This document shows positions 8,779 through 17,531 of a stretch of 64,000 nt of DNA, piece by piece. The notes under the pieces are model-generated. The model did not search any database. It saw only the letters and a list, made by a program, of their open reading frames with translations, and was not told the DNA's origin. How positions within the stretch are numbered: position 1 is the stretch's first letter; every line of letters starts with the position of its first letter. The position numbers and the translations under genes were made by a program. The stretch lies in contig JAFWQQ010000039.1 in NCBI GenBank assembly GCA_017545165.1, forward strand, positions 1 through 64,000, read 5' to 3'. The DNA comes from Oscillospiraceae bacterium. Lineage in GTDB: Bacteria; Bacillota; Clostridia; Oscillospirales; Oscillospiraceae.

Positions 8779-8957
8779 CTCAGTCTCCTTCCTGCAGCAG
8801 ACCGGAAATCCGTTCTCTGCATCATCATCCTGTCAATCGCCGGAAGTACCGATCGGGATCGCTTCCCTTTCGCCTTCCACGGCACGAAAAAGGTCCTTCT
8901 CATGCCCAGCCCGGAGAGGCTTCGCCAAACAAAGGCTGCACAGTCCTATGCTTTCAA

Positions 8958-9104
8958 TCAGAACGACGGATCTATCTGCTTCAAATTCCAAGTCCTCAGG
9001 GACTCCCCCGGCTCGTCAGAAACCAGCCGTCCTTCCCTGACCCGATCCGAAAACGCGCATGGAAACAGCGGGACGCTCTCCGTCAACTCGGGTAATAAAC
9101 GCAT
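8958..9104 (-). CDS. Doubtful 48-residue leader ORF
   Basis: A 48-residue frame (MRLLPELTESVPLFPCAFSD and on, ending KQIDPSF) begins 8 bases after the -10 box at 9113-9118, so its mRNA would be nearly leaderless. There is no ribosome-binding site. It occupies part of the roughly 330-base leader of the 8778 gene. No family recognised; it may be a chance frame. The rest of 8779-9193 shows no other gene. Confidence 0.2.
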   Translation of the reverse strand: MRLLPELTESVPLFPCAFSDRVREGRLVSDEPGESLRTWNLKQIDPSF

Positions 9105-9112
9105 CTGCAATG

Positions 9113-9141
9113 ACTATAGCACAAAAAAGCGTACAGCACAA
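9113..9141 (-). promoter_or_regulatory. Sigma-A promoter for the 8778/8294 gene pair
   Basis: Minus-strand TTGTGC (9141-9136), 17-base spacer, TATAGT (9118-9113). It lies just past the Rnf operon terminator and gives the downstream pair an untranslated leader of about 330 bases. Confidence 0.7.
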
Positions 9142-9193
9142 GTGCTTTTCGGCTTCCGCGAAGTTGCGGGCGATCAGCGCAGCCAGCATATGG

Positions 9194-9243
9194 AAAAAAG
9201 CAGCGAGACAGAACCGCTTTGTGCGCGGATTTGCCTCACTGCT
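9194..9243 (-). terminator. Terminator of the rnf operon
   Basis: On the minus strand a long imperfect hairpin (arms AGCAGTGAGGCA.../...TGTCTCGCTGCT, plus CCGC/GCGG near the loop) is followed by six Ts. It lies about 110 bases after the rnfB stop; that spacer holds no gene. Confidence 0.65.
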
Positions 9244-9352
9244 TTGTCTCTTTTTCGGCGCAGAAAGAGCCTGTTTTCCGGAGCACAGTCAGATCGCCGC
9301 TTCTTCCGCAGCCCCGCGGACAGGCGATTGCGTCTCCAGAACTTTCCTGTCG

Positions 9353-10147
9353 TCAGGGTTCCAGCTGATGGATGATCCCGCGGGGGCAGACCTGGACGCA
9401 GGTGCCGCACTGGATGCATTTCTCCGGATCGATGGACGCCACATTGTCCACCACGTGGATCGCGTCCGCCGGGCATTCCCGCTGGCACTTCATGCAGCCG
9501 ATACAGCCCACCTGGCAGATCTTCATGACCTGGCCGCCCTTGTCCTGGTTGCGGCAGCCCACCATGATTTTCTGCTTCTCAGGGATCAGCTTCACGATAT
9601 CCTTGGGACAGGTGTCCACGCAGGCGCCGCAGCCCACGCACTTGGAACGATCGACCTGTGCGACGCCGTTGACCAGATGCATGGCGTCGAACTTGCAGGC
9701 CTTCACGCAGTTGCCCATGCCGATGCAGGCGAAGGTGCAGAGCTTGCTGCTCTTCCCGCCGAAGAGCATGGCGGCGCGGCAATCCTCGGGACCGGTGTAG
9801 TTGAAGCGGGGTTCCGCCACGCCGGTGCAGCCGGAGCAGGGCACGAAGGCCACCATCTTCTCCGTATCCCCGGCGGCTACGCCCATGATCTCGGCGATCC
9901 TGGCGGCCGCCTCCGGCCCGGAGGCCACGCACTTGTTGCAGGGCGCCTCGCCCTTGGCCACAGCGGCGGCATAGCCGTCGCAGCCAGGGTAGCCGCAGCC
10001 GCCGCAATTGGCGCCGGCCAGGCATTCGCGGACAGCAGCCTGCTTGGGGTCTACCTCCACATGGAAGATCTTGGCCGCCACCGCCAGCAGCGCGCCGAAG
10101 ACAGCGCCCAGGGCGCCGAGAACGAGGACAGCATAGAGAACCGACAT
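9353..10147 (-). CDS. rnfB: Rnf complex electron carrier subunit RnfB
   Basis: Iron-sulfur subunit that takes electrons from ferredoxin into the Rnf ion pump. It has a membrane helix at residues 4-25 and a four-Cys cluster motif GANCGGCGYPGC. Later come paired ferredoxin-type motifs (CIGMGNCVKAC, CVGCGACVDTC, CIGCMKCQREC, CIQCGTCVQVC). ATG at 10147 is preferred over GTG at 10150 because the AAGGAGGTACA site is better spaced. It is last in the rnfCDGEAB operon, 12 bases after rnfA. Confidence 0.95.
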   Translation of the reverse strand: MSVLYAVLVLGALGAVFGALLAVAAKIFHVEVDPKQAAVRECLAGANCGGCGYPGCDGYAAAVAKGEAPCNKCVASGPEAAARIAEIMGVAAGDTEKMVAFVPCSGCTGVAEPRFNYTGPEDCRAAMLFGGKSSKLCTFACIGMGNCVKACKFDAMHLVNGVAQVDRSKCVGCGACVDTCPKDIVKLIPEKQKIMVGCRNQDKGGQVMKICQVGCIGCMKCQRECPADAIHVVDNVASIDPEKCIQCGTCVQVCPRGIIHQLEP

Positions 10148-10159
10148 CACTGTACCTCC

Positions 10160-10747
10160 TTAAAAGATCTTCATGCCGCTGAAGCCCATGAAGGCCAGAG
10201 CGACAAGTCCGGCGGAAATCAGGCAGATGGGAAAGCCCTCAAAGCACTCGGGGTAATCGGAAAACTGGATCCGCTCGCGGACACTGGCGAAGAGCACGAT
10301 TGCCACCAGGAAACCGATGCCGCCGGTAATGCCGTAGATCACGGAGCCCAGGAAGTCATAGCCGTTCTGCACATTCAGCAGCACTACGCCCAGCACCGCG
10401 CAGTTGGTGGTGATCAGGGGCAGGTAGATGCCCAAAGCGGAGTACAGGCTGGGAACGGCCTTTTTCAGGAACATCTCCACGAACTGCACCAGGGCGGCGA
10501 TGACCAGGATGAAGGCCAGGGTCTTCAGGAACGCCAGACCCAGGGGGACCAGAATGAACTCGTTGACCACATAACAGATGGCGGAGGCCAGGCCCATGAC
10601 GAAGACCACGGCCAGGCCCATGCCTGAGGCGGTCTCCACCTTGCTGGAGCAGCCCAGGAAGGGGCAGCAGCCCAGGAACTGGGAGAAAATGAAGTTGTTG
10701 ATCAGGATCGCGCCGATGGCGATGGAGATGTACTCGGTAACGCTCAT
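10160..10747 (-). CDS. rnfA: Rnf complex membrane subunit RnfA
   Basis: Integral membrane subunit of 195 residues with six hydrophobic segments. RnfA and RnfE are homologous antiparallel partners that form part of the ion channel and bind an iron-sulfur centre within the membrane. Sequence features include the N-terminal NNFIFSQFLGCCPFLGCS and the later LITTNCAVLG, each carrying conserved Cys. The start overlaps the rnfE stop by 4 bases. Confidence 0.95.
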   Translation of the reverse strand: MSVTEYISIAIGAILINNFIFSQFLGCCPFLGCSSKVETASGMGLAVVFVMGLASAICYVVNEFILVPLGLAFLKTLAFILVIAALVQFVEMFLKKAVPSLYSALGIYLPLITTNCAVLGVVLLNVQNGYDFLGSVIYGITGGIGFLVAIVLFASVRERIQFSDYPECFEGFPICLISAGLVALAFMGFSGMKIF

Positions 10748-11436
10748 TCGTCTTCCTCCTCCTCTTCTTCGTCATCGCCGCGTTCTGCTTTGTTCTTTGC
10801 GGCCTTCTTCAGGGCCGCCTGCATGGCGGCGAAGATAAAGCCCAGGGTCAGGAAGCCGCCCACCGGCAGGGTCAGGATGGAGGCGCCGTATTCGGCGTTG
10901 AAGAGCTGGATACCGGAGCCGGTGCCATCCAGCGTGAAGCCTTTGACCGCATCGATGAGACCGCCGCCGAAGCGTCCGCTGCCCAGGAATTCGCGGATCA
11001 CGCACATCACGATCAGCACCACGGTATAGCCCAGGCCCTGGGTGATGCCGTCCACAAAGGAGGGCCCCACGGGATTCTTCTGGCAGAAGGCCTCGGCCCG
11101 GCCGATGATGATGCAGTTGACCACGATCAGCGGGATGAACACGCCCAGGGATTCGCTGAGAGCCGGGATGTACGCCTGCAGCAGCAGGTCCACGATGGTG
11201 ACGAAGCCCGCGATGATGACCACGAAGATGGCCAGACGGATCTGGTCCGGGATGAACCTGCGCACCGCGGAGACCACCACGTTGCAGCAGGTCAGGATGA
11301 TCAGCACCGACAGGCCCATGCCCACGCCGTTGAAGAGCGAGGTGGTGATGGCCATTGTGGCGCACATGCCCAGCTGCTGGACCAGGATGGGGTTATTGGT
11401 GATAACGCCCTCTTTGAGTTGTCTCTTGAAATTCAT
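10744..11436 (-). CDS. rnfE: Rnf complex membrane subunit RnfE
   Basis: Partner of RnfA, 230 residues, six hydrophobic segments, with the conserved PILVQQLGMCATMAIT and LIVVNCIIIGRAEAF cysteine regions. The C-terminal tail (KKAAKNKAERGDDEEEEEEDE) is strikingly acidic. AAGGAGGGAAGGGC precedes the ATG. Gene order and 4-base overlap with rnfA support a single transcript. Confidence 0.94.
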   Translation of the reverse strand: MNFKRQLKEGVITNNPILVQQLGMCATMAITTSLFNGVGMGLSVLIILTCCNVVVSAVRRFIPDQIRLAIFVVIIAGFVTIVDLLLQAYIPALSESLGVFIPLIVVNCIIIGRAEAFCQKNPVGPSFVDGITQGLGYTVVLIVMCVIREFLGSGRFGGGLIDAVKGFTLDGTGSGIQLFNAEYGASILTLPVGGFLTLGFIFAAMQAALKKAAKNKAERGDDEEEEEEDE

Positions 11437-11448
11437 GCCCTTCCCTCC

Positions 11449-12048
11449 TTAGTTCGCGCTCTGCAGCGCTTCCACAAACCGAATGGCCGCGGAGGCGGCG
11501 TTGGTCACGCTGCGGGAGGTGATGGTAGCGCCGGACAGGGCGTCGATCTCGCCCCCGGCTTTTTTCAGCTGAACCGTCTGATCCACGCCGATGAACTGGG
11601 AACGGAAATTCACGCCCACCTCGGCGGTGCTGGCGGCGTTGGCGCCCAGACCGGAGGTCTCGGAGTGCTGGGTGATGGAAATGCCGGTGCAGCGCAGCTC
11701 AGGATCCACGCCCACCATCATCACCAGGGTGCCCTGGGCGCCGGAGAATTCGGTCTCCACCACGTAGCCCGCCCCGTTGGCAGCTCTGGAGACGGAGAGG
11801 ATCTTGATCTTCTGGCCGTTGGCATTGATCGTCGTATCGATGCCCAGATCCTTCAGCTCCACATTCTCATAGGGTTGCTCGCCCTCCTGGACGTCCACAG
11901 GCATGACTGCGGCCTTGGCGGCGTTGGATTTGGCCGTCTGATAGGCCTCGATCCGATCCCTGGTGATCAGGTCCACCGCTCCCAGAACGCCGGCCACGAT
12001 GGCGCAGATGAGAAAGAGCACAAGAGTCAGCTTCAGAATGTCTTTCAT
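11449..12048 (-). CDS. rnfG: Rnf complex FMN-binding subunit RnfG
   Basis: Flavoprotein of 199 residues anchored by one N-terminal helix (about 4-25). The motif SGATITSRSV near residue 175 is the covalent-FMN site, where FMN attaches to Thr. It passes electrons outside the membrane between RnfB/A/E and RnfD/C. Start ATG at 12048 overlaps the rnfD stop by 4 bases; the frame is open upstream but lies inside rnfD. Confidence 0.94.
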   Translation of the reverse strand: MKDILKLTLVLFLICAIVAGVLGAVDLITRDRIEAYQTAKSNAAKAAVMPVDVQEGEQPYENVELKDLGIDTTINANGQKIKILSVSRAANGAGYVVETEFSGAQGTLVMMVGVDPELRCTGISITQHSETSGLGANAASTAEVGVNFRSQFIGVDQTVQLKKAGGEIDALSGATITSRSVTNAASAAIRFVEALQSAN

Positions 12049-13094
12049 TTCGCAGCCTCCTTTGCAGCCTTCTTCTCCGCCTTCTTCGCTTCCTTTTCCG
12101 CCTGGATGTCCTCCTTGCTGACGCCGAACTGGTGCCGATGGAAGCCCTTGTCGATGGCCCAGGCGCACAGGTTCATCAGCAGGATCGCGTAGCTCACGCC
12201 CTCGGGGAAGCCGCCGAAATAGCGGATCAGCACGGTGATGGCGCCGCAGCCCGCGCCGTAGAGCAGCTGGCCGTTCAGGGTGACGGGGCTGGTGGCGTAG
12301 TCGGTCGCCATGAAGAAGGCGCCCAGCACCAGGCCGCCGGAGAGCAGATTATAGACCATGAAGTCCCCATGGCTCATCCCGCCGCCGCCGAAGATCAGGG
12401 TCAGCAGCGCCGTCGTGCCCAGGAAGGACACGGGGATGCGCCAGGAGATGACCTTGGTGGCCAGCAGGTACACGCCCCCGATCAGCAGCGCCAGGGTGCT
12501 GATCTCGCCGATGGAGCCGGGGATAAAGCCCAGGAACATGGACTTTGCGGTGTAATAGGCGGGCATGGGCTCGCTGCCATAGAGGAAGGCCAGCGGGGTC
12601 GCGGCGGAAATGGCGTCGATCCCTTCCGCGCCCTTCAGTGCCGCGGGCGCGGGGAAGCGGCCCATCAGCATGGCGTAGGAGGCCAGCAGGAAGGCACGGC
12701 CGGCCAAAGCGGGGTTCAGGAAGTTCTTGCCGATGCCGCCGTAGAGCTGCTTGACCACCACAATGCCGAAGAAGCTGCCGATGATGGGCAGCCACCAGGG
12801 GGCGGAGGGAGGCAGGGTCAGGGCAAGGAGCAGGCCTGTGACCACGGCGGAGAGATCGCCGATGGAGGGCGACTGCTTGCGGAACCTGCGGATAGCCCAC
12901 TCAAAGAACACCGCGGAGAGGACCGAGGAGGCAATGACCAACAGCGGGTTCGTGCCGAACTGCCATACCGCCATGATCACGGCGGGGAGCAGCGCGATGA
13001 TCACCCGCAGCATCAGCCGCCGGGTGTCCACATTGGTGCGGATCTGGGGCTGATAGGCCACGTCCAGAATGATGCGCTCTTTTTTCTCGTTCAT
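12045..13094 (-). CDS. rnfD: Rnf complex membrane flavoprotein subunit RnfD
   Basis: Membrane subunit of 349 residues with about nine helices and the flavin-binding signature IDAISAATPLAF (usual form SGATPL; the Gly is Ala here). It carries covalent FMN and is thought to couple electron flow to Na+ or H+ movement. The C-terminal 25 residues are Lys/Glu/Ala-rich (QAEKEAKKAEKKAAKEAAK). Overlaps rnfC and rnfG by 4 bases each. Confidence 0.94.
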   Translation of the reverse strand: MNEKKERIILDVAYQPQIRTNVDTRRLMLRVIIALLPAVIMAVWQFGTNPLLVIASSVLSAVFFEWAIRRFRKQSPSIGDLSAVVTGLLLALTLPPSAPWWLPIIGSFFGIVVVKQLYGGIGKNFLNPALAGRAFLLASYAMLMGRFPAPAALKGAEGIDAISAATPLAFLYGSEPMPAYYTAKSMFLGFIPGSIGEISTLALLIGGVYLLATKVISWRIPVSFLGTTALLTLIFGGGGMSHGDFMVYNLLSGGLVLGAFFMATDYATSPVTLNGQLLYGAGCGAITVLIRYFGGFPEGVSYAILLMNLCAWAIDKGFHRHQFGVSKEDIQAEKEAKKAEKKAAKEAAK

Positions 13095-14434
13095 TTCTTG
13101 GCCTCCTTTGCCGCCTCAGCCTTGGCCTTATCCTTCATCGCCTTTGCCTGGATCATAAGCTTGGCCGTTTTGAAGGCGTGGGTCAGGGGCATCCGGGCGG
13201 GGCAGTTGTAGGAGCAGCTTCCGCACTCAAAGCAGTCCATTACATGGTACTTCTCCAGCATCTCATAGTCGGCCTTGGTGTAATACATGTACATGAATAC
13301 CGGCTCCAGCTTCATGGGACACACGCTGATGCACTTGCCGCAGCGGATACAGGTGGGCTCGTCCACATGCTTGTCCTCCTCCTCGGTAAAGAAGAGGACG
13401 CCGGAGGTGCCTTTGATGGTGGGCGCGTCGAAGCTGGTGGCGCAGATGCCCATCATCGGGCCGCCCAGCACGATCTTCCGGGGCGTCTTCACGAAGCCGC
13501 CGCACTGCTCGGCCAGGTAGCCGAAGGGCGTGCCCACTCGGGTCAGGCCGTTGACGGTCTCCTTCAAAGCGCTGCCGGAGACGGTGACGATGCGCTCAAT
13601 GACGGGTCTTCCCTCGTAGCAGGCCTGGTAGATGGCATAGCAGGTCCTGGTGGAGACCACGTTGGCGCCCACGCCGGAGGGCAGCCCGCCGGGCTTCACT
13701 TCCCTGCCGGTGACAGCCTTGACCTGCATCTTCTCGCCGCCCTGGGGGTATTTGACCTTTTCGGGCACGATCTCGATGCCGTATTTCTCAGGATGGAGAG
13801 AGTTGAGCAGGTCGATGGCGTCCTGCTTGTTCACCTCGATCCCGTAGTAGGCCTTCTCCACGCAGTTGGCGATGCGCACCAGCTCAATGCCCTTCAGCAG
13901 CTGCTCGGGGTAGTTCAGCATGGTCAGATGGTCGCCGTTCAGGTAAGGCTCGCACTCGGCGCCGTTGATGATGAGCTTGTCCACCTTGCCGATGCCGCCG
14001 CTGATCTTGAAGGCGGTGGGGAACATGGCGCCGCCCATGCCCACCACGCCGGCCTGGCGGATGCGCTCCAAAATGGCATCGGGGTTCTTCATCTGCTCTT
14101 CGGTGAGGGGCTCCATGAAATCCGGGGTGTCCAGCCCGTCGTTCTCAATGACGACGGACAGAATGGAATCGCCCAGGGGATGGGGACGGGGTTCCACCGC
14201 CACCACTCTCCCGGACACGGAGGCGTGGACCGGAGCGGAAACGGGCGCGGGGTTTTCGCCGATCTTCTGGCCCATTTTCACCAGATTCCCCTTCTTCACC
14301 AGGGGCTTGCAGGGGGCTCCGATGTGCTGGATCATGGGGATCACGACCTGGGGCGGCGGCGCGATGACCGTAATGGGGATATCCGGTCTCTTCCTGTAAT
14401 TGGGGTGTACGCCGCCGTGAAACGTGTGGGTCAT
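13091..14434 (-). CDS. rnfC: Rnf complex NAD-reducing subunit RnfC
   Basis: Peripheral subunit that reduces NAD+ with electrons delivered through the pump, 447 residues. It has a NADH/FMN-binding Rossmann-like core (VVGMGGAMFPTAFK, INGAECEPYL), an SLBB region, and two C-terminal 4Fe-4S motifs (CIRCGKCISVCP and CFECGSCSYNCP). ATG at 14434 fits the GAGGTG site better than the in-frame GTG at 14443. First gene of the operon. The tail is Lys/Ala-rich like that of RnfD. Confidence 0.95.
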   Translation of the reverse strand: MTHTFHGGVHPNYRKRPDIPITVIAPPPQVVIPMIQHIGAPCKPLVKKGNLVKMGQKIGENPAPVSAPVHASVSGRVVAVEPRPHPLGDSILSVVIENDGLDTPDFMEPLTEEQMKNPDAILERIRQAGVVGMGGAMFPTAFKISGGIGKVDKLIINGAECEPYLNGDHLTMLNYPEQLLKGIELVRIANCVEKAYYGIEVNKQDAIDLLNSLHPEKYGIEIVPEKVKYPQGGEKMQVKAVTGREVKPGGLPSGVGANVVSTRTCYAIYQACYEGRPVIERIVTVSGSALKETVNGLTRVGTPFGYLAEQCGGFVKTPRKIVLGGPMMGICATSFDAPTIKGTSGVLFFTEEEDKHVDEPTCIRCGKCISVCPMKLEPVFMYMYYTKADYEMLEKYHVMDCFECGSCSYNCPARMPLTHAFKTAKLMIQAKAMKDKAKAEAAKEAKK

Positions 14435-14468
14435 AAGCTTCACCTCGTTATAGATTCATACATTTTGT

Positions 14469-14498
14469 ATTTTACCATACAGTTTTGTCTCTTGTCTA
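14469..14498 (-). promoter_or_regulatory. Promoter of the rnf operon
   Basis: Minus-strand TAGACA (14498-14493), 18-base spacer, TAAAAT (14474-14469). The -35 and spacer length match those of the promoter at 15704-15733. The stretch 14499-14669 upstream shows no gene or obvious site. Confidence 0.6.
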
Positions 14499-14669
14499 CA
14501 ACAGATGGCGGGAAAATGGTCGAATATATAGACAAGTTTCTGACAATCCCGCTCATCTCCCGGCATTCGTGCCTTTCTTGAGCCTGGCTCTCGGTATTGT
14601 CCGCACCGGAGCCCGGCAACGCACGGGCACGGTTCCCTTTCCCCCGCCAGCCTGTTTTGAAATCAAAAA

Positions 14670-14697
14670 CGCGGACGGAGATCTCTCTCCGTCCGCG
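14670..14697 (-). terminator. Terminator of lectin-domain lipoprotein gene
   Basis: Perfect 12-base stem CGCGGACGGAGA/TCTCCGTCCGCG with a 4-base loop, followed on the minus strand by TTTTT. The stem core is the same as in the terminator at 15812-15839. Confidence 0.9.
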
Positions 14698-14710
14698 GTA
14701 CTTGAAACCT

Positions 14711-15517
14711 TTACCGGTCGAACTCGCAGGCGTAGCCTATGTAGCCTTCGTAAATCTGGGGATAATCGGCAGCCGGATCTTCGGGGGTATCGTTATATAC
14801 CCATTGATCTCCCTGCAGACAGATCATGATAAAGTCTTCTCGAATCAGATTGTACATCTCACTGGGTTCGTTCGGAGCCCAATTGTAATACTCCACTTTT
14901 TCATCGTTTTCCCAGATCAGGTCCTTGTCCTCCCGATGGCAGCCGATCCAGACAAACAGGAGTCCCTGCTCTTTTGCAAGAGCAGCGATCTCGTCCAACT
15001 CTTCCTTGCTGGAAATCACGGCCAGATATCCGCCCTGATCCCAGCAGGCCGCCCGTGCGCGGCTCCAGCCCACATCCGCGGCCATCACCTTATAGCGAGA
15101 AGGCGGCGTGGACTCCTCAGGCGCTGCAGCCTGCTCATCCGTCGGAACATCCCCTTCCGCCGGGGCAGCTTCTTCCGCCGGAGCCTTATCGTCTTCCGGA
15201 GCCTTGTCGTCCGCCGGGGCCTTGTCGTCCGCCGGGGCCTTGTCTTCTTCCGGAACCTTGTCTTCTTCCGGAGCCTTGTCTTCTTCCGGGGCCTTGTCTT
15301 CTTCCGGGGCCTTGTCTTCTTCCGGGGCCTTGTCTTCTTCCGGGGCTTTGTCGTCCGCCGGAGTCTTATCGTCTGCCGGGGCCTTCCCGTCTTCCGGAGT
15401 CGCGTCCTCCGTCTGACTTGTTTCTTGTCCCGCTTCCTGGCTTTCGCCGCAGCCGGCCAGCAGCGCGCAGAGCATCAGCAGCGCCAGCAGCAAGGCAAAG
15501 CATCTTTTCCGATTCAT
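14711..15517 (-). CDS. Lipoprotein with hexapeptide repeats and C-type-lectin-like domain
   Basis: Surface lipoprotein of 268 residues. A signal peptide with lipobox LAGC is followed by an acidic/Pro region of 12 six-residue repeats (KAPEED and variants KAPADD, KTPADD, KVPEED, KAPEDD) at about 45-116, probably an extended wall-spanning stalk. The C-terminal 125 residues form a C-type-lectin-like domain: WSRARAACWDQGGYLAVISS, VWIGCHRE, then WAPNEPS and a final YACEFDR. ATG at 15517 matches a GAGGTG site six bases upstream. Ligand unknown. The domain is closely related to that of the 15856-17499 protein. Confidence 0.85.
   Translation of the reverse strand: MNRKRCFALLLALLMLCALLAGCGESQEAGQETSQTEDATPEDGKAPADDKTPADDKAPEEDKAPEEDKAPEEDKAPEEDKAPEEDKVPEEDKAPADDKAPADDKAPEDDKAPAEEAAPAEGDVPTDEQAAAPEESTPPSRYKVMAADVGWSRARAACWDQGGYLAVISSKEELDEIAALAKEQGLLFVWIGCHREDKDLIWENDEKVEYYNWAPNEPSEMYNLIREDFIMICLQGDQWVYNDTPEDPAADYPQIYEGYIGYACEFDR
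15195..15410 (-). repeat. 18-bp coding repeats for KAPxxD hexapeptides
   Basis: About twelve imperfect tandem 18-base units encode the stalk of the lipoprotein above. The five central KAPEED units are nearly identical at DNA level, indicating recent slippage or unequal exchange; copy number probably varies between strains. Confidence 0.8.
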
Positions 15518-15703
15518 GGAATACACCTCGATTCAGTATCATTCTGTTTGTTGAAAGAGACGGTTCACGCATGATCGGCACCCTGAACATCCGAAGAAAC
15601 ACCCAACAGACGTCATCTTCTTTCCCGGAGTTTCTGGGCCCCGGAGAAAACAGAATCGCAGCTTCAGGAATCGAACGGAAAGCTTTCAGGGTACTTCTTT
15701 TGT

Positions 15704-15733
15704 ATTATAACACATGGTTTCGCTATTTGTCTA
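15704..15733 (-). promoter_or_regulatory. Promoter of lectin-domain lipoprotein gene
   Basis: Minus-strand TAGACA (15733-15728), 18-base spacer, consensus TATAAT (15709-15704). It leaves a leader of about 180 bases before the start at 15517, in which I see no gene. Confidence 0.75.
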
Positions 15734-15811
15734 CAAAAGGCCGTGAGAAAAGGATCGATATTTGTTGAACAGGCCCAGAACCTGCGGTTTTGTCGGAAAA
15801 GGCACAGAAAA

Positions 15812-15839
15812 ACGGACGGAGATCTCTCTCTCCGTCCGT
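15812..15839 (-). terminator. Terminator of pseudokinase-lectin gene
   Basis: Stem ACGGACGGAGA/TCTCCGTCCGT with a short loop and a TTTT tract on the minus strand. It is nearly the same sequence as the terminator at 14670-14697. Confidence 0.88.
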
Positions 15840-15855
15840 ATCATTCGTGTCTGGA

Positions 15856-17499
15856 TCAGCGGTCGAATTCTACCACAAAGCCCATCTTTCCGCTGAAGAA
15901 ATCCGGATACTTCCCTGCGGGATCGTCCCGGCAGTCATTGTAATACCACTGATCATTGATCTTCCGCAGCAGAACATAATCTTCCCTGGCCATATCATAA
16001 GAGTCCTTTTTGCTGGGTTCGTTGGCTCCCCATTTGTAGAACTCCACTTCCTCGCCGCTCTCCCAGATCATGCGGTCGTTCTCCCGATGGCAGCCGATCC
16101 ACACGTAGGTCAGATTCTGGGCTTCCGCAAGAGCAATGATCTCGTTCAGCTCTTTCTGATCGGAGATCACCGCCAGATAGCCGCCCTGATCCCAGCAGGC
16201 GGCGCGGGCCTGGGTCCAGCTCATATCCGAAACCGTCACCCGATACCGGGTAAGCTGCGGCGCGTTGGTGGGAGTCGTCACAACGATCGGCGGGGGTGTC
16301 GGCTCCTTCCTGGGCTGCATGGTAGACTGCATCGTTGGCGCCAGCAGCTTCTGGGGATCCGGAGTGGGGTTGATCTGGGTGGGACGGGCTCCCCTGTTCC
16401 AATAGAGATTCACGGCCAGCGCGCCCGCCACCAGAGACAGGCACACGACCAGGACGATCGCCAGCGGGCGAAGACTGCGGCGTTTCCGCACCTCCTGCGC
16501 CGAGCTGATCGGCTCCGCCTCCTCAGGCTCCGCCTTCTCTTCCTGTTCCTCCTTCGATTCCACAAGGTGGGGAACCTGCCTGTGCAGCACCACGGGTGCC
16601 AGCTCGGGGTATTTCTCCTCCGTCAGGATCGGGATCGGCTGCCGATCCTTTTTCTCCCGGGAAGGCTCGTATACACGCACTTCCTCGGCCTCGTCCGCGT
16701 GGAGGGAGGGCATGGCCTTGGTCTCTTCATCGCTGACGCTGCCGAAAAACTCCTCAACCGCAGCGCTGATATCTTCCTTCTGCAGCGGATGCACCTCGGG
16801 TTTTTCCAAACCGGCGATCTCCTCCTGGCTGAGTCCCTCCAGAGAGACGGGCTCCTCGCCGTCCTTCCCCTCCGGCTCCGCTCCGTGCTCGATGATGTCC
16901 ACCATCATCCGCTCGATATCGTTCAGTTCCTCTTCTTCCTTTTTGAACACGACCTCGGCGCCGGAATTGCCGCTCAGATATTTGTTGTCCATGCAGCTCT
17001 CCAGCATGATCTGGAGCTCCCCCGGGGTCTGGTAGCGTTCCGATGCCTGAAAAGCCGTGGCCTTTTCCAGGACCTCCGCCAGGCGTTTCCCCGCGTTCTT
17101 GGGAGCCGGCAGAGCTTTCCCGCTCATTCTGGCCAGCTGACCGCTGCTGGTGGCCGTGTCGAAGGGAAGCTTCCCCTCGTCCAGGCCGTAGTAAACCAGG
17201 AGGGCCAGGGAATAGACGTCCGCCGCCGGGCTGGCCTCGCCGTGCCAGTACATTTCCGGCGCGATGAATTCCAGTTCCTGTCCGCTCCATTTTTCCATTT
17301 TGGCCGGGCCGATGGCAAAGCTGCCATCGCCGTCCCAGCAAATATTCTCCGGAAAGATACCGCCGCGATAGATCCGAGAGCCGTTCTCCGCCTTCAGATG
17401 CAGGCACAGAAGCGAGACAAAGCGCAGCAGCCTCTGCTTGCCCAACTGCAGCAAGCCTTCGCCGATGGCATGTTCCGGATGGAATTGCATGTCGCTCAT
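15856..17499 (-). CDS. Truncated Ser/Thr pseudokinase - TM - C-type-lectin-like protein
   Basis: Protein of 547 residues. Residues 1-170 look like the C-lobe of a eukaryotic-type protein kinase: IYRGGIFPENI in place of the HRDxxPxNI loop, FAIGPA in place of DFG, then an intact IAPEMY and DVYSLALLVYYGL. The N-lobe with P-loop and Lys is absent, and the catalytic and metal Asp are lost, so it should be inactive. An acidic linker follows, a membrane segment at 343-365, a Pro/Thr-rich spacer, and a C-type-lectin-like domain (about 418-547). It would link an outside ligand domain to an inside scaffold. Its own promoter and ribosome-binding site (GAGGGGTG) argue that the start is real and not a truncated read. 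Confidence 0.8.
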   Translation of the reverse strand: MSDMQFHPEHAIGEGLLQLGKQRLLRFVSLLCLHLKAENGSRIYRGGIFPENICWDGDGSFAIGPAKMEKWSGQELEFIAPEMYWHGEASPAADVYSLALLVYYGLDEGKLPFDTATSSGQLARMSGKALPAPKNAGKRLAEVLEKATAFQASERYQTPGELQIMLESCMDNKYLSGNSGAEVVFKKEEEELNDIERMMVDIIEHGAEPEGKDGEEPVSLEGLSQEEIAGLEKPEVHPLQKEDISAAVEEFFGSVSDEETKAMPSLHADEAEEVRVYEPSREKKDRQPIPILTEEKYPELAPVVLHRQVPHLVESKEEQEEKAEPEEAEPISSAQEVRKRRSLRPLAIVLVVCLSLVAGALAVNLYWNRGARPTQINPTPDPQKLLAPTMQSTMQPRKEPTPPPIVVTTPTNAPQLTRYRVTVSDMSWTQARAACWDQGGYLAVISDQKELNEIIALAEAQNLTYVWIGCHRENDRMIWESGEEVEFYKWGANEPSKKDSYDMAREDYVLLRKINDQWYYNDCRDDPAGKYPDFFSGKMGFVVEFDR

Positions 17500-17531
17500 T
17501 CTCGTTCACCCCTCGGGGAATTCGTCAATTT

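Noticed and set aside
15108..15416. Plus-strand Ser/Gly/Ala repeat protein
   Set aside because: Antisense reading of the KAPxxD repeats of the lipoprotein; no ribosome-binding site.
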